From: Platerodrilus igneus
Lineage: Eukaryota; Arthropoda; Insecta; Coleoptera; Lycidae
Length of the DNA stretch: 64,000 bases
NCBI GenBank assembly: GCA_036346225.1
Contig: JARFIW010001366.1
Span: 372,001-436,000 of the forward strand
Reading direction: 5' to 3'
Of this stretch, positions 41,244 to 52,429 are shown in pieces (within the stretch, counting starts at the first letter, position 1; each line of letters opens with the position of its first letter). The position numbers and the translations under genes are program-made. The notes beneath the pieces are model-generated. The model saw only the letters and a list, made by a program, of their open reading frames with translations. It did no database searches and was not told the origin of the DNA.

Positions 41244-41748
41244 GTTAAAGTTCGCGCCTTTGGAGCTGGTTTTTTAAAAACACTTTGACTTTAACACATT
41301 TTTATTAAGTTAAAATTTTGATAACTTGTACATAATACTAAAAATAATTACTGTACTAGTGAGTAGCTCAAACAACGAAGTATGGAGTTTGAAGACTGAC
41401 TGCCGGGCATTGAGCTCCCGGGCCTTTTATAATAACCTGCCCCTCACACGGCTGTGAGAACTTGCAGATCTCATGTCTGCGTTTCTCTTTATTGTACACT
41501 TTATTACAATGTAACAACTTAATTCTAAGTAACTGCGGTATGTTGACCGCCTGTGACCTGCCACCTGCAGTATCACTGCCCTCACGGATGCAAAGCTGCA
41601 TTCTGTTCTCATGAACTGTCGATAACCTCTCTGGGTTATCCTTGTGTTACAATGTTGCATTGAACTTATACTTTTACTTAATAATTTCTAATAATTTATA
41701 TTAGATTCAATATATCAATATATATATGTAATTGGGGGATACATAACT
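41244..41748 (-). repeat. 3' LTR of the errantivirus-like element
   Basis: 505 bp, matching 49889-50393. Ends AGTTATGTATCCCCC... (at 41748 on -) and ...CTTTAAC. AATAAA-like and GC-rich blocks (CCCGGGAGCTCAATGCCC) lie in the middle and could form the R/U5 and core promoter. Confidence 0.95.
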
Positions 41749-41760
41749 CCTCCTACCGTA
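41749..41760 (-). promoter_or_regulatory. Polypurine tract of the errantivirus-like element
   Basis: On the - strand GGTAGGAGG ends directly at the LTR start AGTTATG. This is the expected place of the plus-strand primer for reverse transcription. Confidence 0.75.
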
Positions 41761-41806
41761 AATGAAAAATTAAGGTTTTTCTTAATTTTTAAATACATAA
41801 AATACA

Positions 41807-42850
41807 TTATTTAAAATTCATTGTTTCTAAGGGTATACTTATTGTTTCCTTTTTTCTCTTTGTTTCCTTAAATCTAGAACTGTTTCTTTCATTCTTATAT
41901 CTAAGGTACATTTTGTATAATACATACATGATTACAAAAATTACTAAAATGATTAATACAATTGTCCAAACACTTATATTGTTATAATGTAACTTTGGCG
42001 TTTTGAGTTCACTTAATTGTTCTTTATAACTTTCCACTAATTTTACGGCGTGGTTGAGATCGTCTAAGTCTAGATGCTCTAGCTTCATAGGTTTCTTGAT
42101 TATTTCTTCGTCTTCTTCTTGTATCTTGAACTGTAGTCCCGGTAGGTTTGCAAGTTTCTTTGTTGTTATGGGATCTTGATAAACTCTGATAACTTCATCT
42201 TTCAATTTCACATAACAATCTTCTTTGAGGGTAATTAGTTTGCTTCCGATTAATGCTTGGTTATTTTCATCTTGGTTGCAGTGGATGGTTGCTATTACTT
42301 CTGTTGGGAAAATGGCTATCCATTTGTTATCTGTAACTTTTTGAATTTTCATATTAGTTATTTGCACTTGTTTGGTTTCACAGTTTTCGTAATGGTTTGA
42401 GAATTTTAATAGTTGTACTTCACAAGGGCTGTCTTCTTGAATGGTGGTTGTCGTCATCGATTGACATAAATATTGGTTTGGTGTTACTTCAGTACATTTT
42501 TCGTTTGTATAACCATATCTCAGTTCATTTAGGGATAGGAATTTGGTTTTGGGTATGATTACTTGGTATGTGCTAGTAACCTTTGTTGGAAAAGCAAATA
42601 AATGATAATAATGATAATTGTTACTTTCTACTATTAAAAATATTATTTCGTTATTCTTAATGTAGCCTTTTACTATAGCTATCTTTTCAAATATTAGAAT
42701 GTTCGATTCGGTTACATCAAAAGATAATTTACTGTTAATTATAAGTGATCTAATTTTTATTAATTCGTTTAATAAATCGGTTGGTTCAATAATACTAGAG
42801 TGTAAGGTATTTAATTTTGTAAATGTTATTTGGGTTTTGCATACTGCCTA
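41807..42850 (-). pseudogene. Env-like ORF, N-terminally truncated
   Basis: A continuous frame of about 345 codons from ~42850 to 41807. The 216-codon part has a predicted membrane segment near its end (VWTIVLIILVIFVIMYVLY, about 165-183 of 216) and a basic cytoplasmic tail. This matches the membrane-anchored half of errantivirus Env, a baculovirus-F-like membrane protein. No signal peptide or cleavage region is seen and the upstream half is missing. The frame begins right after integrase. As it stands it could not be a full Env. Confidence 0.7.
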
Positions 42851-42895
42851 ATTTAATTGGTAGTATACCGGGGTTGTTTTTTATATCTTATGTTA

Positions 42896-44235
42896 TTATT
42901 TGGTTGTCCGTTCTACCTGGGTGGAGGTTGACGGTAATGGTGATGATTGTCTATCTGAATTTACAGGGTGTCTTAGGTTTTTTAAATGAATGTATTTAGT
43001 TATTTTACCGTTGTCTACTAATGCTATGTTTTTATCTGATATTTTCTTAATTTTGAATGGTCCTAAATTTCTGGGTGCTGTTTTATGTCGCTTGCTTTGA
43101 AAGTTTTTCTCATACACGGTTTGTCCTATTGAAAATTTATTTGAGTCGGTATTTTTATTTCGGGTTGTGGTGATACGTTCTTTATCGTTTTCTAATTTAT
43201 CTTTTACCTTGTCGTAAGTTATTTTTAATTTTTCTTTGTGGTCTTTTGCATATTGTTGATATACTTCTTTATTGTAGTGTATGTCATAGGGATTTCGTGA
43301 CTCTGAATGTCCTAAGGTTAATTCTAAGGGTGTAAAATTTGTTGATGAGTGAATTGTGTTATTATAGGCGATTAGTGCGTATGACATTAAATTGGTTATA
43401 TGTTCCTTTTTATAATTTATTCTTAATAGTCGAATTTGTTCTAACAAGGTTAAATGTAATCGTTCAATTAGTCCGTTTGATTCAGGGTGGTTTTCCGTTA
43501 TGAAATGAATTTTTATTTTGTGGAGTTCTAAAGTGTTTTGTATTGTCTCATTTTTAAATTCGCTACCATTGTCTAAAGTTATTGATTCGGGTGTTCCGTA
43601 AAATGTGAAATATTGTAAAAATCCTTGGGTCACGTCAATGCTATTTTTGGATGTGATTGGTATTGCTTGTCCTATTTTTGTAAATGCGTCTACAATTGTT
43701 AGATAGTTTTGAGCTTCTACTACTAGAGTATCGGCATGTAGTTTTTGAAATGGTTTGAAATGTTTTGGTTAACATTAAGGGTATCTTTGGGGGTTTTTTA
43801 TCGTATTTCGCTCTGTCACATAGTTCGCATTGGTTAATAAAATCTGTGGTCAAGTCCTTCATGTCTTTAAAATAATAACGTCTTACAAGTTGTTTTATTG
43901 TTTCGTTAATTCCACGATGGTTGGTTTTTCCTTCGTGTTGATTTCTAATTACATCGTTTATTTCGTCAGGGTCGTCTAGTGTTATTAGTTTTCTAGTACA
44001 TCTGATGAGTTCAGGTCCAGAGTTGTTGAATAGTTTAATGTATAATTCTGAAAATCTTTGGTATAAATGTTCGGTGTTGAAATAAAAATAAAATCGTTTT
44101 TTCTCGGGGGTGTATTCTTTTAAAATTTTAATTATTTGTTCCTCATTGTCATCTTTAGTTATTTGAATTTGGTATATCTTTTTGTTATCTACTTTTGTAT
44201 ATTTTACTGGATTGGGGTTATTTAAAACTTCGGTT
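42896..44235 (-). pseudogene. Integrase of the errantivirus-like element (two frameshifts)
   Basis: The zinc module (NHRGINETIKQL ... CELCDRAKYD) lies at 43930-43810. The core has LHADTLVVEAQ, TLDNGSEF (first and second Asp) and ENHPESNGLIERLH (Glu). The C-terminal part ends LVDNGKITKYIHLKNLRHP at about 42960. Shifts at ~44235 (end of the RT frame) and ~43775, both at or near homopolymers. The 245-codon block from 43633 is clean. All catalytic residues are present. Confidence 0.85.
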
Positions 44236-46128
44236 ATTATATTGGTTGGGTTTCATATCGATTGCTTCGTTTAAAATTTTAATCGCGTTTTTTGGTTCTT
44301 CGTTTTGTGTCGAATGTATTGTGTCGCTCTCGTCTGGATCTTCCCTTATTTCTTCTTCGTCTACGTTTCCTATAATGGATTCCGTTTCTAATGCATTGAG
44401 TTGGATTCGGCTTAAAGCGTCTGCGTTGTTGTTATAAATTCCCTTTTTATATATAATTTCGTAATCATACTCTTCGAGTCTGATTCTCCATCTTTGTAAT
44501 TTTGAATTTGGTTCTTTCAGTTTGCATAACCATACTAGTGGTCTATGGTCGGTATATATGTAAAATTTTCTTCCGTATAGGTAAGGTCTAAAATATTTTG
44601 TTGCCCAAATTATGGCTAATAATTCTTTTTCTATAGTGCTATATTTTTGTTCGGTTTCATTTAGGGTTCTGGATGCGTAGCTGATAGGTTTATCGCTACC
44701 TACTTTTCCTTGGCTCAATACTGCGCCTAATGCTACATTCGATGCGTCTGTCGTCAGTATAAATGGTTTTGTAAAGTCTGGGTATTCTAATACAGGGTGA
44801 TTTGTTAATATGTTTTTAATTTTGTCTACAGCTTTAATAAATTCTGGGGTGTGTTCAATTTTGTTTCCCTTTTTTAAACAATTTGTCAGGGGTTTGGTTA
44901 TCTGAGCGTAACCTTTAATGAATTTGCGGTAGTAACCACTAAGTCCTAGAAATCCTTTAATTTCTTTGGTTGTTTTTGGTAATGGGTAATTTAGAACTGC
45001 ATTTGTTTTGTCTGGATTTGGCATTACTCCTTGGGGTGTTATTACATGTCCTAAAAATGATACTTCTTTTTGTAAAAATTCGCTTTTGTCTAATTGTACT
45101 TTAAAATGTGCTTGTCTAAGTCTTTCGAATACTTCTTTCAATCGTTCTATGTGTTCTACCAATGATGTGGAATAAACTATGATGTCGTCAAGGTATACAA
45201 GGCATTTCTCATTGTGTATTCCTCGTAATATATTGTCCATGACTCTCTGGAAAGTAGCGGGTGCGTTCTTTAGTCCAAATGGCATTCGTTTGTATTCATA
45301 ATGTCCTCTAGGTGTGCTGAAGGCTGTTTTTGATATATCCTTTTCTTCCATCTCTATCTGATGGTATCCTGATGCTAGGTCTAATGTTGTAAAATATTGG
45401 CATTTGCCTAATTTGTCTAAAATTTCGGTTATATTTGGTAGTGGATATTTGTCATCTACCGTTTTTTCATTTAACTTTCTATAATCTATTACCATTCTGT
45501 ACTTTCTCTTTCCGGTTGCGTCTAATTTCTTAGGTACTATTAACACGGGGCTGCTCCATGGTGAATTGGAGTGCTGGATTATGTCTTGGTCTAATAAGTC
45601 TGCTACTTGTCTGTCAGCTTCTTCTTGGCTTGCATGAGGTAGTCTGTATGCTTTTGTAAAAATTGGTTTATTGTCTGTTAACTCGATATTATGTTTTACT
45701 GTGTTGGTGAATGTTAATGGTATTCCTTCACAATGGAATATGTCTCGGTATTCGAAACATAAGTTCTTAATTGCTCTTTCTTCTTCTTGATTGATATCGG
45801 TATTAAAGCGGATGTTAGTTAAATTTTCTCTTAACATTTCGTCATGTTCTATTGGGTTGTAGTTATTTTCTAAATTCTCGTCTATTTCCATTTCGTTAAA
45901 ATTTAGTTCTTCTACGTTAATTGGGTCTGTCAATGATAATTCTACGGGATAGTCGTTTGAATTTAATATTGTTGTGGTTGCAAAGTTATCTTTTATTTGT
46001 ACTAAGGCAGTTGGGGTTTCTACTCGTTGTTGAAATGTCATATGATTTATTATTCCTAAATTTTTGTTAGATTTTACTGGGATTTTATTTTTCTTTCCGT
46101 TCGGGGTTCTATAGTGTATTTTGTTCAA
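44218..46128 (-). CDS. Reverse transcriptase/RNase H of the errantivirus-like element, 636 aa
   Basis: Intact block of pol. [12 protein letters not shown] (211-220), [14 protein letters not shown] (247-260), [14 protein letters not shown] (281-294), [10 protein letters not shown] (311-320, catalytic YLDD), [10 protein letters not shown] (358-367). RNase [16 protein letters not shown] (459-473), [10 protein letters not shown] (500-509), [10 protein letters not shown] (525-534), NNADALSR near 572. Makes DNA from the element RNA and removes the RNA. The protease precedes it and integrase continues in another frame at the 3' end. The start given is the first Met of the open frame; native pol is a polyprotein. 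Confidence 0.95.
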   Translation of the reverse strand: MNKIHYRTPNGKKNKIPVKSNKNLGIINHMTFQQRVETPTALVQIKDNFATTTILNSNDYPVELSLTDPINVEELNFNEMEIDENLENNYNPIEHDEMLRENLTNIRFNTDINQEEERAIKNLCFEYRDIFHCEGIPLTFTNTVKHNIELTDNKPIFTKAYRLPHASQEEADRQVADLLDQDIIQHSNSPWSSPVLIVPKKLDATGKRKYRMVIDYRKLNEKTVDDKYPLPNITEILDKLGKCQYFTTLDLASGYHQIEMEEKDISKTAFSTPRGHYEYKRMPFGLKNAPATFQRVMDNILRGIHNEKCLVYLDDIIVYSTSLVEHIERLKEVFERLRQAHFKVQLDKSEFLQKEVSFLGHVITPQGVMPNPDKTNAVLNYPLPKTTKEIKGFLGLSGYYRKFIKGYAQITKPLTNCLKKGNKIEHTPEFIKAVDKIKNILTNHPVLEYPDFTKPFILTTDASNVALGAVLSQGKVGSDKPISYASRTLNETEQKYSTIEKELLAIIWATKYFRPYLYGRKFYIYTDHRPLVWLCKLKEPNSKLQRWRIRLEEYDYEIIYKKGIYNNNADALSRIQLNALETESIIGNVDEEEIREDPDESDTIHSTQNEEPKNAIKILNEAIDMKPNQYNNRSFK

Positions 46129-46172
46129 TTTGTGTGTTTTGAAATTTAATTGGGATTTTCCGTATTTTGTCC

Positions 46173-46510
46173 TTAATAAGCGATTTTAATGTCAATGTTG
46201 GCTCCTAATTTTCTTAGAAGGTCCATTCCGATTAATCCGTCATATTTGTCGTTAAATTCGAATACACAAAATTTATGTTTCATTTTAACATTAAATGTTC
46301 TCGGTAAGGGTATATTGGCTACGAATTGGTGTAGTGTTGTTTGATGAGCTGTTTTAATTTTAAATGGTTCTCTTTCCATAATCTAAATAATGTTTTTGTA
46401 CGGTTCTGGGGCTAATTAATGTTTTAGAGGATCCAGTGTCGATTAATAGTTTGAATTTAGCGTGGGGTATTTCTATGTATGGTAATACTAAGTGATTTAT
46501 ATTATTTAAG
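46173..46510 (-). pseudogene. Retropepsin (protease) of the errantivirus-like element, one frameshift
   Basis: FKLLIDTGSSKTLIS holds the catalytic DTG (near 46450). After a shift at ~46383 the flap-to-C-terminal part ends LIGMDLLRKLGANIDI. The frame lies -1 relative to gag, overlapping its stop codon, so -1 ribosomal frameshifting is the likely mode of expression. It cuts Gag-Pol in the particle. Confidence 0.85.
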
Positions 46511-46514
46511 TTTA

Positions 46515-47702
46515 TTAAGTTTGGTCGGTTATGAATTGGTCCATTTGAAAATTTGAGTTTGAGTTTTCTTCGTCGTACTCCTCGTAAGTTTCGTATTGTT
46601 CGTCACGTTCGTAAGTTTCTGCATGGTTTGTTTCATTGTTCGTAGGTGTCTCAATGTAATTATTCTGGTCAGTGTCAAATTTTTCTATTTCTTGATGAAA
46701 TAATTCTTCCGATGTAAAATTACGTTTCTGATGAGGGTTTGGTCGGATATGTGTTATTTTTGTGTTTTGTCTGGTGTTACCAGATGAGGTATCCATTGGC
46801 GTTGGTTTGTAATAATTATTAGGATTGTTATCATTATTAGTCATTTGTGTATTTCTATTGGGGTTTGCGTTGAATACTGGTCTTTGTTGGTTTAAGTTTT
46901 GATTAAATCTTGGTTGGAATGCTGGTTTCGTAAAAGTTGGGTTAACTGTTGGTTTTGAAAAATGTTTAAATTGATTATTAAAATTGGTATTGTTAAAACT
47001 GGGGTTGTTACTTCGCGGTTGACTTGTTTGTGCGTTAAAGGGTGTGAATTTCTGTTGAGAGATTGTTTGTCTTGTGGCTTGTAAGGTTTTTATTGGTGAA
47101 TAACTTTTATTCGCGTTGGGATTGTATAGTCTGTTGCGGTAATACATTACATTTTCTTCTTCTATTACTAGGCTCATAGCTTCTTCTAGATTTTGGGGTC
47201 GTTGGAATCTGATTTTATCCGATAGTCGTTCTGGTAAAGCGTTTATATATGTGTCTAGTGCCATTTCGTCATACATTTTTGTTTTTAAATGTCTAACGTT
47301 TTGATCGGGTTCTTCGATTTTTAATTTTGTTAATATTAAACTTCTCACGTCTTGGCATTTCATTCCGAATTGGTAAGGGGATTGATTGTGTTCCATTCTA
47401 AGGTTTATTAGGTCTCGGACCAGGCATTTTATATTACGTTGGTCTCCAAAATATGCAATTAGTAGCTGTTTAAACTGGTCCCATTCCGATAAGTCGTCTC
47501 TACTGGCGATTAATGTTAGTGCCCTTCCGGCTAGTTTACTTATTACTAAGCGTATAAGCAATGAATTTCTTGCGTCATCTCCGGGTTTGTAAAAGGTTTT
47601 TAGGAACATTTCACATGCTCCAATGAAATTAGAGAGATGGGCCTGCGTGCCATCAAACGTCTGTATTGTCTCTAAATAGAGACGTAAGTCTGTGTTACTC
47701 AT
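46515..47702 (-). CDS. Gag of the errantivirus-like element, 395 aa
   Basis: ATG at 47702. A helical capsid-like N-terminal half (FIGACEMFLKTFYKPGDD; LINLRMEHNQSPYQFGMKC near 96-114), then a long Asn/Pro/Arg-rich nucleic-acid-binding half with no CCHC knuckle, as in gypsy-group Gags. The acidic C-terminus is rich in Glu and Tyr. The frame is complete. It would form the particle and package RNA. Confidence 0.92.
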   Translation of the reverse strand: MSNTDLRLYLETIQTFDGTQAHLSNFIGACEMFLKTFYKPGDDARNSLLIRLVISKLAGRALTLIASRDDLSEWDQFKQLLIAYFGDQRNIKCLVRDLINLRMEHNQSPYQFGMKCQDVRSLILTKLKIEEPDQNVRHLKTKMYDEMALDTYINALPERLSDKIRFQRPQNLEEAMSLVIEEENVMYYRNRLYNPNANKSYSPIKTLQATRQTISQQKFTPFNAQTSQPRSNNPSFNNTNFNNQFKHFSKPTVNPTFTKPAFQPRFNQNLNQQRPVFNANPNRNTQMTNNDNNPNNYYKPTPMDTSSGNTRQNTKITHIRPNPHQKRNFTSEELFHQEIEKFDTDQNNYIETPTNNETNHAETYERDEQYETYEEYDEENSNSNFQMDQFITDQT

Positions 47703-49863
47703 GTTGGTTAAGGGTTGTTTTCGATTTTTGGAAAATTTAAAAAAATTATTATTTTTTTTTTTAATTGCTTTATTTCGCTATTTGTAATGTTACTTTTGCT
47801 TCGGATTTATTAATTTTCCGTTTGGGTTGTAAAATTTCAAATTTTGTAAAATTGGGGTTAATTTTCTATTTGTAACGTTAATTATGCTTTGGATGTATTA
47901 ATTTTTCTTTTGGATTAAGTAATTTTGAATTTTGTAAAATTGGGATGATTTTCCTTTTATGACGTTATTTTTGCTTTGGTTTTTAAATTTTCCTTTTAGA
48001 TTGGATAACTTAGAGTTTTGTAAAATTGATGTTGATTTAGCTATTTGAAACGTTAACTTCGGTTTTGGTTTGTTAATTTTTCAATTAGATTAGGTAAATA
48101 AAATTTTGGTAAAGGTTGAGGTTTATTTTGTTATTTTTCGGCGTTATTTTTGATTTGAATTTGTTAATTTTCAGTTTGGATTGGGTGGATAAAAATTTGG
48201 TAAAGGTTGAGGTTTATTTCTTTATTTTTCGGCGTTATTTTTTAGTTAGGATTTGTTAATTTTCGGTTTTGATTTATTAATTTTAAGTTCAGACTGGTCT
48301 GGTTATTTCTTAAATCGCAGTTGCTGTTATTTATTTTTAATTACACAGTGCGGTGACGTATTCATGAGATTTGTATTCAATAACGTTGATTTAATTACCG
48401 TAGTCTTGAGTTTCTGCTTCTTAAAGAATCTGAAATGGATGGATTTATTCTCACTTGGCTTTGTTTTGGTTAAATTCTGTTAATTAATACTCTTTCCGTG
48501 GGTTTTACTGAGTTGCGTAGTTATGACCTGAGGTTACTTACTTTTGTACTTTACTGTTGAAATTGAATACTAAAGGATGTAATCTTTGTAACGTACGTTG
48601 AGGTAATTGCACTTACAGGTGTTAATAGAAATTATAGGAATTACTTTCCGTACTTTGTATAAAGTGTTACGTCTATTTATTTTTAGATCTCTTGGTATTA
48701 TAATGCTTGTTGGTAATTGAATCTCTCCGTAGTGTAGGTTTTCAGCGTTTTAATTAAAGCTTCTTATGATGCCCGTTTTACTGCACTTTATAATGCTGAT
48801 TAATTAGTTGAAAAACGTTTAGAGTTTATACCGTGTTTGTACTGCAAATTATTTATAGAGTGTTGTGGTGTAATTTTCATGCGCTTCTAGAATTCCGTGA
48901 TGTATTTAATTACTTATAATGCTGCTTTATGGATTGTAGGTATTAATGTAGAAACTGCGTCGCTTTTATTATCCCGTGTATGATGCAAATTGCTTTAGTA
49001 CTGAAAGTTGAAAGTTTAGTTCTGAAAGCGATTTTCTCTGAGGTTTAAAATGTGTAATAAAGGTGCTTCTTGCTTTCTTGGATGGCGTTTTAGATTACAG
49101 CGGTTTTAGGTTACTGCAGAGTTCTTGCTGTGATTTATTCAGTATTATAGAGGTCAATGGTTTAGTTAATCGTTCTGTACAGTTTGTTCGAATTAGCTTT
49201 AGCTTTGAAATTAATTTCGCGTTAGTTTACCGGTTTATAAACGTGCGTTGAATCGCGGTGGTTGATGTTTCTTATTTTGGTGTTTAGTGAATGTGCGCCC
49301 GTTATTTTTGGATTATTTTGAGTTCGTTCTATTAATTATGGTAAGGGTTTCTTTTTAAATTCAATTCTTATTTATTTTAAAAGAAAATTTCTTTTAAACT
49401 TCAAGTTTCATTTGCTTTTTAAAGAAAAAATTTTATCTCTTTTAACATTCGTCTCATAAAATGTTTTACAGTCTCGTTTTGAAAATAATTCACTTTGTAA
49501 TTATTTTCAAGAAAATATTCTTAAAATACAATTCATAAACAGTAAATATAAATGGTACTCAATAATTATAATACTAGCATATATCAATTATAGTTTTTGG
49601 TTAAAAAAAAAAGGTTATGGAAATGAACTTACATTAATTTCATCTGTTTCTTTGGTGGGTTTGATCGATTCTGTATCTTGTCCACCTTGGTTTGATTGTT
49701 GGCCTTAGACGATTCTTGTTCCTTGTCCAACTTGGTTTGTTGCTGGATTTAGACGATGCTTGTTCTTCCTCCAACTTGGTTTGGGTTCTGCCAAAATTTC
49801 GAATAAAAATTCTTGGTCACCAATCTTCCGATTTTTGGAAATCAGATTCCCTCTGGAAGCGTA
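47703..49863 (-). other. Long untranslated leader of the errantivirus-like element
   Basis: 2.16 kb between the primer site and gag with no sizeable ORF on -. The part next to gag (about 47765-48285) consists of some five degenerate ~100-bp tandem units, for example TTTGTAAAATTGGGGTTAAT and GGTAAAGGTTGAGGTTTATT on the + strand. Another short tandem (CAACTTGGTTTG, 49688-49790) lies near the LTR. Such leaders hold packaging and insulator-like or promoter repeats in gypsy-type elements. No specific site is assigned. Confidence 0.7.
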
Positions 49864-49888
49864 GGTTCGAATCCTACCGACTGCGCCA
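49864..49888 (-). promoter_or_regulatory. Primer-binding site (tRNA-Ser type)
   Basis: On the - strand TGGCGCAGTCGGTAGGATTC follows the 5' LTR directly. The + strand reads as the 3' end of a tRNA with CCA (GACTGCGCCA). The same primer type is used by 17.6/297/ZAM-like errantiviruses. The match extends over 25 nt, longer than the usual 12-18. Confidence 0.85.
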
Positions 49889-50393
49889 GTTAAAGTTCGG
49901 GCCTTTGGAGCTGGTTTTTTAAAAACACTTTGTCTTTAACACATTTTTATTAAGTTAAAATTTTGATAACTTGTACATAATACTAAAAATAATTATTATA
50001 CTAGTGAGTAGCTCAAACAACGAAGTATGGAGTTTGAAGACTGACTGCCGGGCATTGAGCTCCCGGGCCTTTTATAATAACATGCCCCTCACACGGCTGT
50101 GAGAACTTGCAGATCTCATGTCTGCGTTTCTCTTTATTGTACACTTTATTACAATGTAACAACTTAATTCTAAGTAACTGCGGTATGTTGACCGCCTGTG
50201 ACCTGCCACCTGCAGTATCACTGCCCTCACGGATGCAAAGCTGCATTCCGTTCTCATGAACTGTCGATAACCTCTCTGGGTTATCCTTGTGTTACAATGT
50301 TGCATTGAACTTATACTTTTACTTAATAATTTCTAATAATTTATATTAGATTCAATATATCAATATATATATGTAATTGGGGGATACATAACT
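49889..50393 (-). repeat. 5' LTR of the errantivirus-like element
   Basis: 505 bp, about six substitutions from 41244-41748 and no indel. Transcription should start here and run leftward. Confidence 0.95.
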
Positions 50394-51563
50394 CGCGTTG
50401 TTAGTCAACCAACATTTTGCAGATTACAAAGACAACAAAATATTGGTCGTCCAGCGAACACTGCTTAGAGGTAACACGTACATTTTGTCCACCAGTATAG
50501 AAGCAGGAAGGATTGGGAAGAAGGGAAGGTACGAGAAGAACTTTAAAATTATAGAATCTTAAAACTAATATATACAATAGATTTGCAAAATCTATACAAA
50601 TATAAACAACAAGCTTAGATCTATATCTTTATGTCCCCAAGTGTAGGTTGATGTGCTTCCGGGGATGACATAACTCTTGTCATCTTTGCTTGATAAACTA
50701 ATTTTCTTAATAAGCTGCGTATGCAAATTGTGTTTTTTTACTCCGGATACATACACCGGCAAGAACTAGATACCATCCAAATAAGAGTTAGATACTTGGT
50801 GACTGTTAACTACCGCTTCCCTCGTAAAAGGTAGAAAAAACTCGGTCAATCATCCATCTAACTTATACTTCGACCCGCTCCCATTCTGGAAATTTCCAAA
50901 CATATTTCAAACGACAATGGTTTCAGAATTTTTAAACCTCTGAGGAAGCTATAAGTCGTAATCAATTACACGTTTGAGCTACCCGTAAACTAACATATTC
51001 CATAGTAGCAGTGCGTCGTATAATTCAAGCATACCTCTTCTCTGCGCTACTTATATTCTCGTAGTTGGTTGAAAAAGTCACTTGTCTTTTTTACTGCTAG
51101 GACCGATGCAAAGCATCGTTCTGTACTTTATAAGTATACCACATCGCGCACTTTTTTTTCTAATAATTAAATTTTGCTCATGTAGGATTTTACACTATCT
51201 CATATTTAAACATCTACTACGATCGAATAACCACTTTCGATTATTCTAAAGGGAACCGCCATACATTTCACCGCACTGTTCTATTTTAATCCAACGAACC
51301 GATTGGCTACCACACACTAACACCTAACGTATCTTTCCTACTATTTGTTAAACAAAAACTACCGACATCGCCATGTCCGTATGTGGACGTAAGCAGATGT
51401 TTGTGGATGTGTACGGGAATATGTAACTATATACATTAATCAGTGTAAGTTATGTTATTTAGTCCAAGAAAGCTACTATTTTTCTAAACCACAATTAATA
51501 ATCATCTTTATAGGTTTAAGATTTTTACCGTTTCCCAATGACTGGTGCTAAGTACATGGAAAA
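50394..51563 (+). repeat. Left arm of element 2, inner part
   Basis: Begins with the second CGCGT copy and is the inverse of 52430-53297. It holds another copy of the GTAGGTTGATGTGCTTCCGG block (50646), so that block is tandemly duplicated within the arm (unit about 365 bp). The inner end (51484-51550) matches the flank of the polymerase fragment in element 1 (26087-26140). Confidence 0.85.
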
Positions 51564-51826
51564 CCAGAGGAAAAAGAAAAATTGATAAAGTATGTGCTTT
51601 CGGCTTTTAGTTTTAACTATTTACCTATAAATTGTTGGAGATAGTAGAGGAGGAAGACAGTCAAGATAAAATAAAAATCTTATACAAGCACTACAATAAA
51701 GCAGGTAATACATATTTTACACAATTTCCAACACCATATTTTACAATTCCAAAGAAATAATCATTTTGGAATTGGGGTTGATAAATACGCCTAACATTTG
51801 CCCAGAGGTTGTACAATGCGTAAATA

Positions 51827-52192
51827 TTGTTTTACACCGTTTACACTAAAGGAAATTGCCCCATTATACACGGCATACGCTGTAAGTGGGAGAAAAAGAT
51901 TGCTGGAATTAGAGGAAATAGATGCAAAAAGACGAAAGTTGGACTAAAAAGAAAACACTGCGAACAATACGAAGATGTGTTACACAAAGAACATCTTATA
52001 ACAGAAAAAGAGGAAGAATTGAAAGATTATTTTATGTGTCGATTGACTGACTCATATACATCCGGGTTCTACAAGCTGTATGCATTTGTAGTTAGTAAGA
52101 AAGACTCTTTTAGTTATGTAAGCGTCCTTGCGAAAAAAGATGGTACTAAATCCGTATACTTTTTAAAGGTTATACTAAAAACATATTTTTAA
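51827..52192 (+). CDS. Element 2 central ORF 1, 121 aa, unknown
   Basis: An open frame with a charged middle (HLITEKEEELKDYFMCRLTD) and ending FLKVILKTYF two bases before the next ORF. An overlapping 43-codon ORF with ATG at 51816 (FTPFTLKEIAPLYTAYAV, then RKRLLELEEIDAKRRKLD, stop at 51945-51947) looks equally protein-like. A frameshift may therefore join the two. No family is recognised. Confidence 0.35.
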   Translation: MFYTVYTKGNCPIIHGIRCKWEKKIAGIRGNRCKKTKVGLKRKHCEQYEDVLHKEHLITEKEEELKDYFMCRLTDSYTSGFYKLYAFVVSKKDSFSYVSVLAKKDGTKSVYFLKVILKTYF

Positions 52193-52194
52193 AA

Positions 52195-52416
52195 ATGGCA
52201 GATAACATAGACGAACTAAAGAATGTTGGTTTCGTAACATTGGCGTATACCACACGCAAAGGGGTTCCGCTAAACATTGTATATTTGCCTAGTAAAGAAC
52301 CTTTCGGATCATTTAAAACCGAGGGTCCTACAACTTATAACGAGCATATATTCCCAAAAGTGGTGGGCATGCAACTACGCAACAGTGAGTGGGAGAATAA
52401 AAATTCTCTCCAATAA
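52195..52416 (+). CDS. Element 2 central ORF 2, 73 aa, conserved between the two elements
   Basis: ATG at 52195. FVTLAYTTRKGVPLNIVYLP then YNEHIFPKVVGMQLRNSEW. The C-terminal 30 residues match the fragments at 36010-36111 and 26148-26249, so the protein belongs to this element family. It could be a small single-strand or nucleic-acid-binding protein, but this is not demonstrated. Confidence 0.5.
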   Translation: MADNIDELKNVGFVTLAYTTRKGVPLNIVYLPSKEPFGSFKTEGPTTYNEHIFPKVVGMQLRNSEWENKNSLQ

Positions 52417-52429
52417 GAAATTAAAGTTA

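Larger units (their letters stand above)
41244..50393 (-). mobile_element. Errantivirus-like LTR retrotransposon (9.15 kb)
   Basis: Both LTRs are 505 bp, with a tRNA-type primer site, a polypurine tract, gag, pol and an env-like ORF, all on -. The flanks share CGCGT (41239-41243 and 50394-50398), so a 4-5 bp target duplication of CGCG type was made. CGCG is the preferred site of the Drosophila errantivirus ZAM. LTRs start AGTTAT on the - strand, as in gypsy-group errantiviruses. About six LTR differences (~1.2%) mean a recent insertion. Frameshifts in PR, pol and IN and a truncated env make this copy defective as it stands. Confidence 0.93.

Noticed and set aside
41368..41660. 77-codon frames in the LTRs (also 50013-50305)
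   Set aside because: They recur only because the two LTRs are identical there, and they lack any domain.
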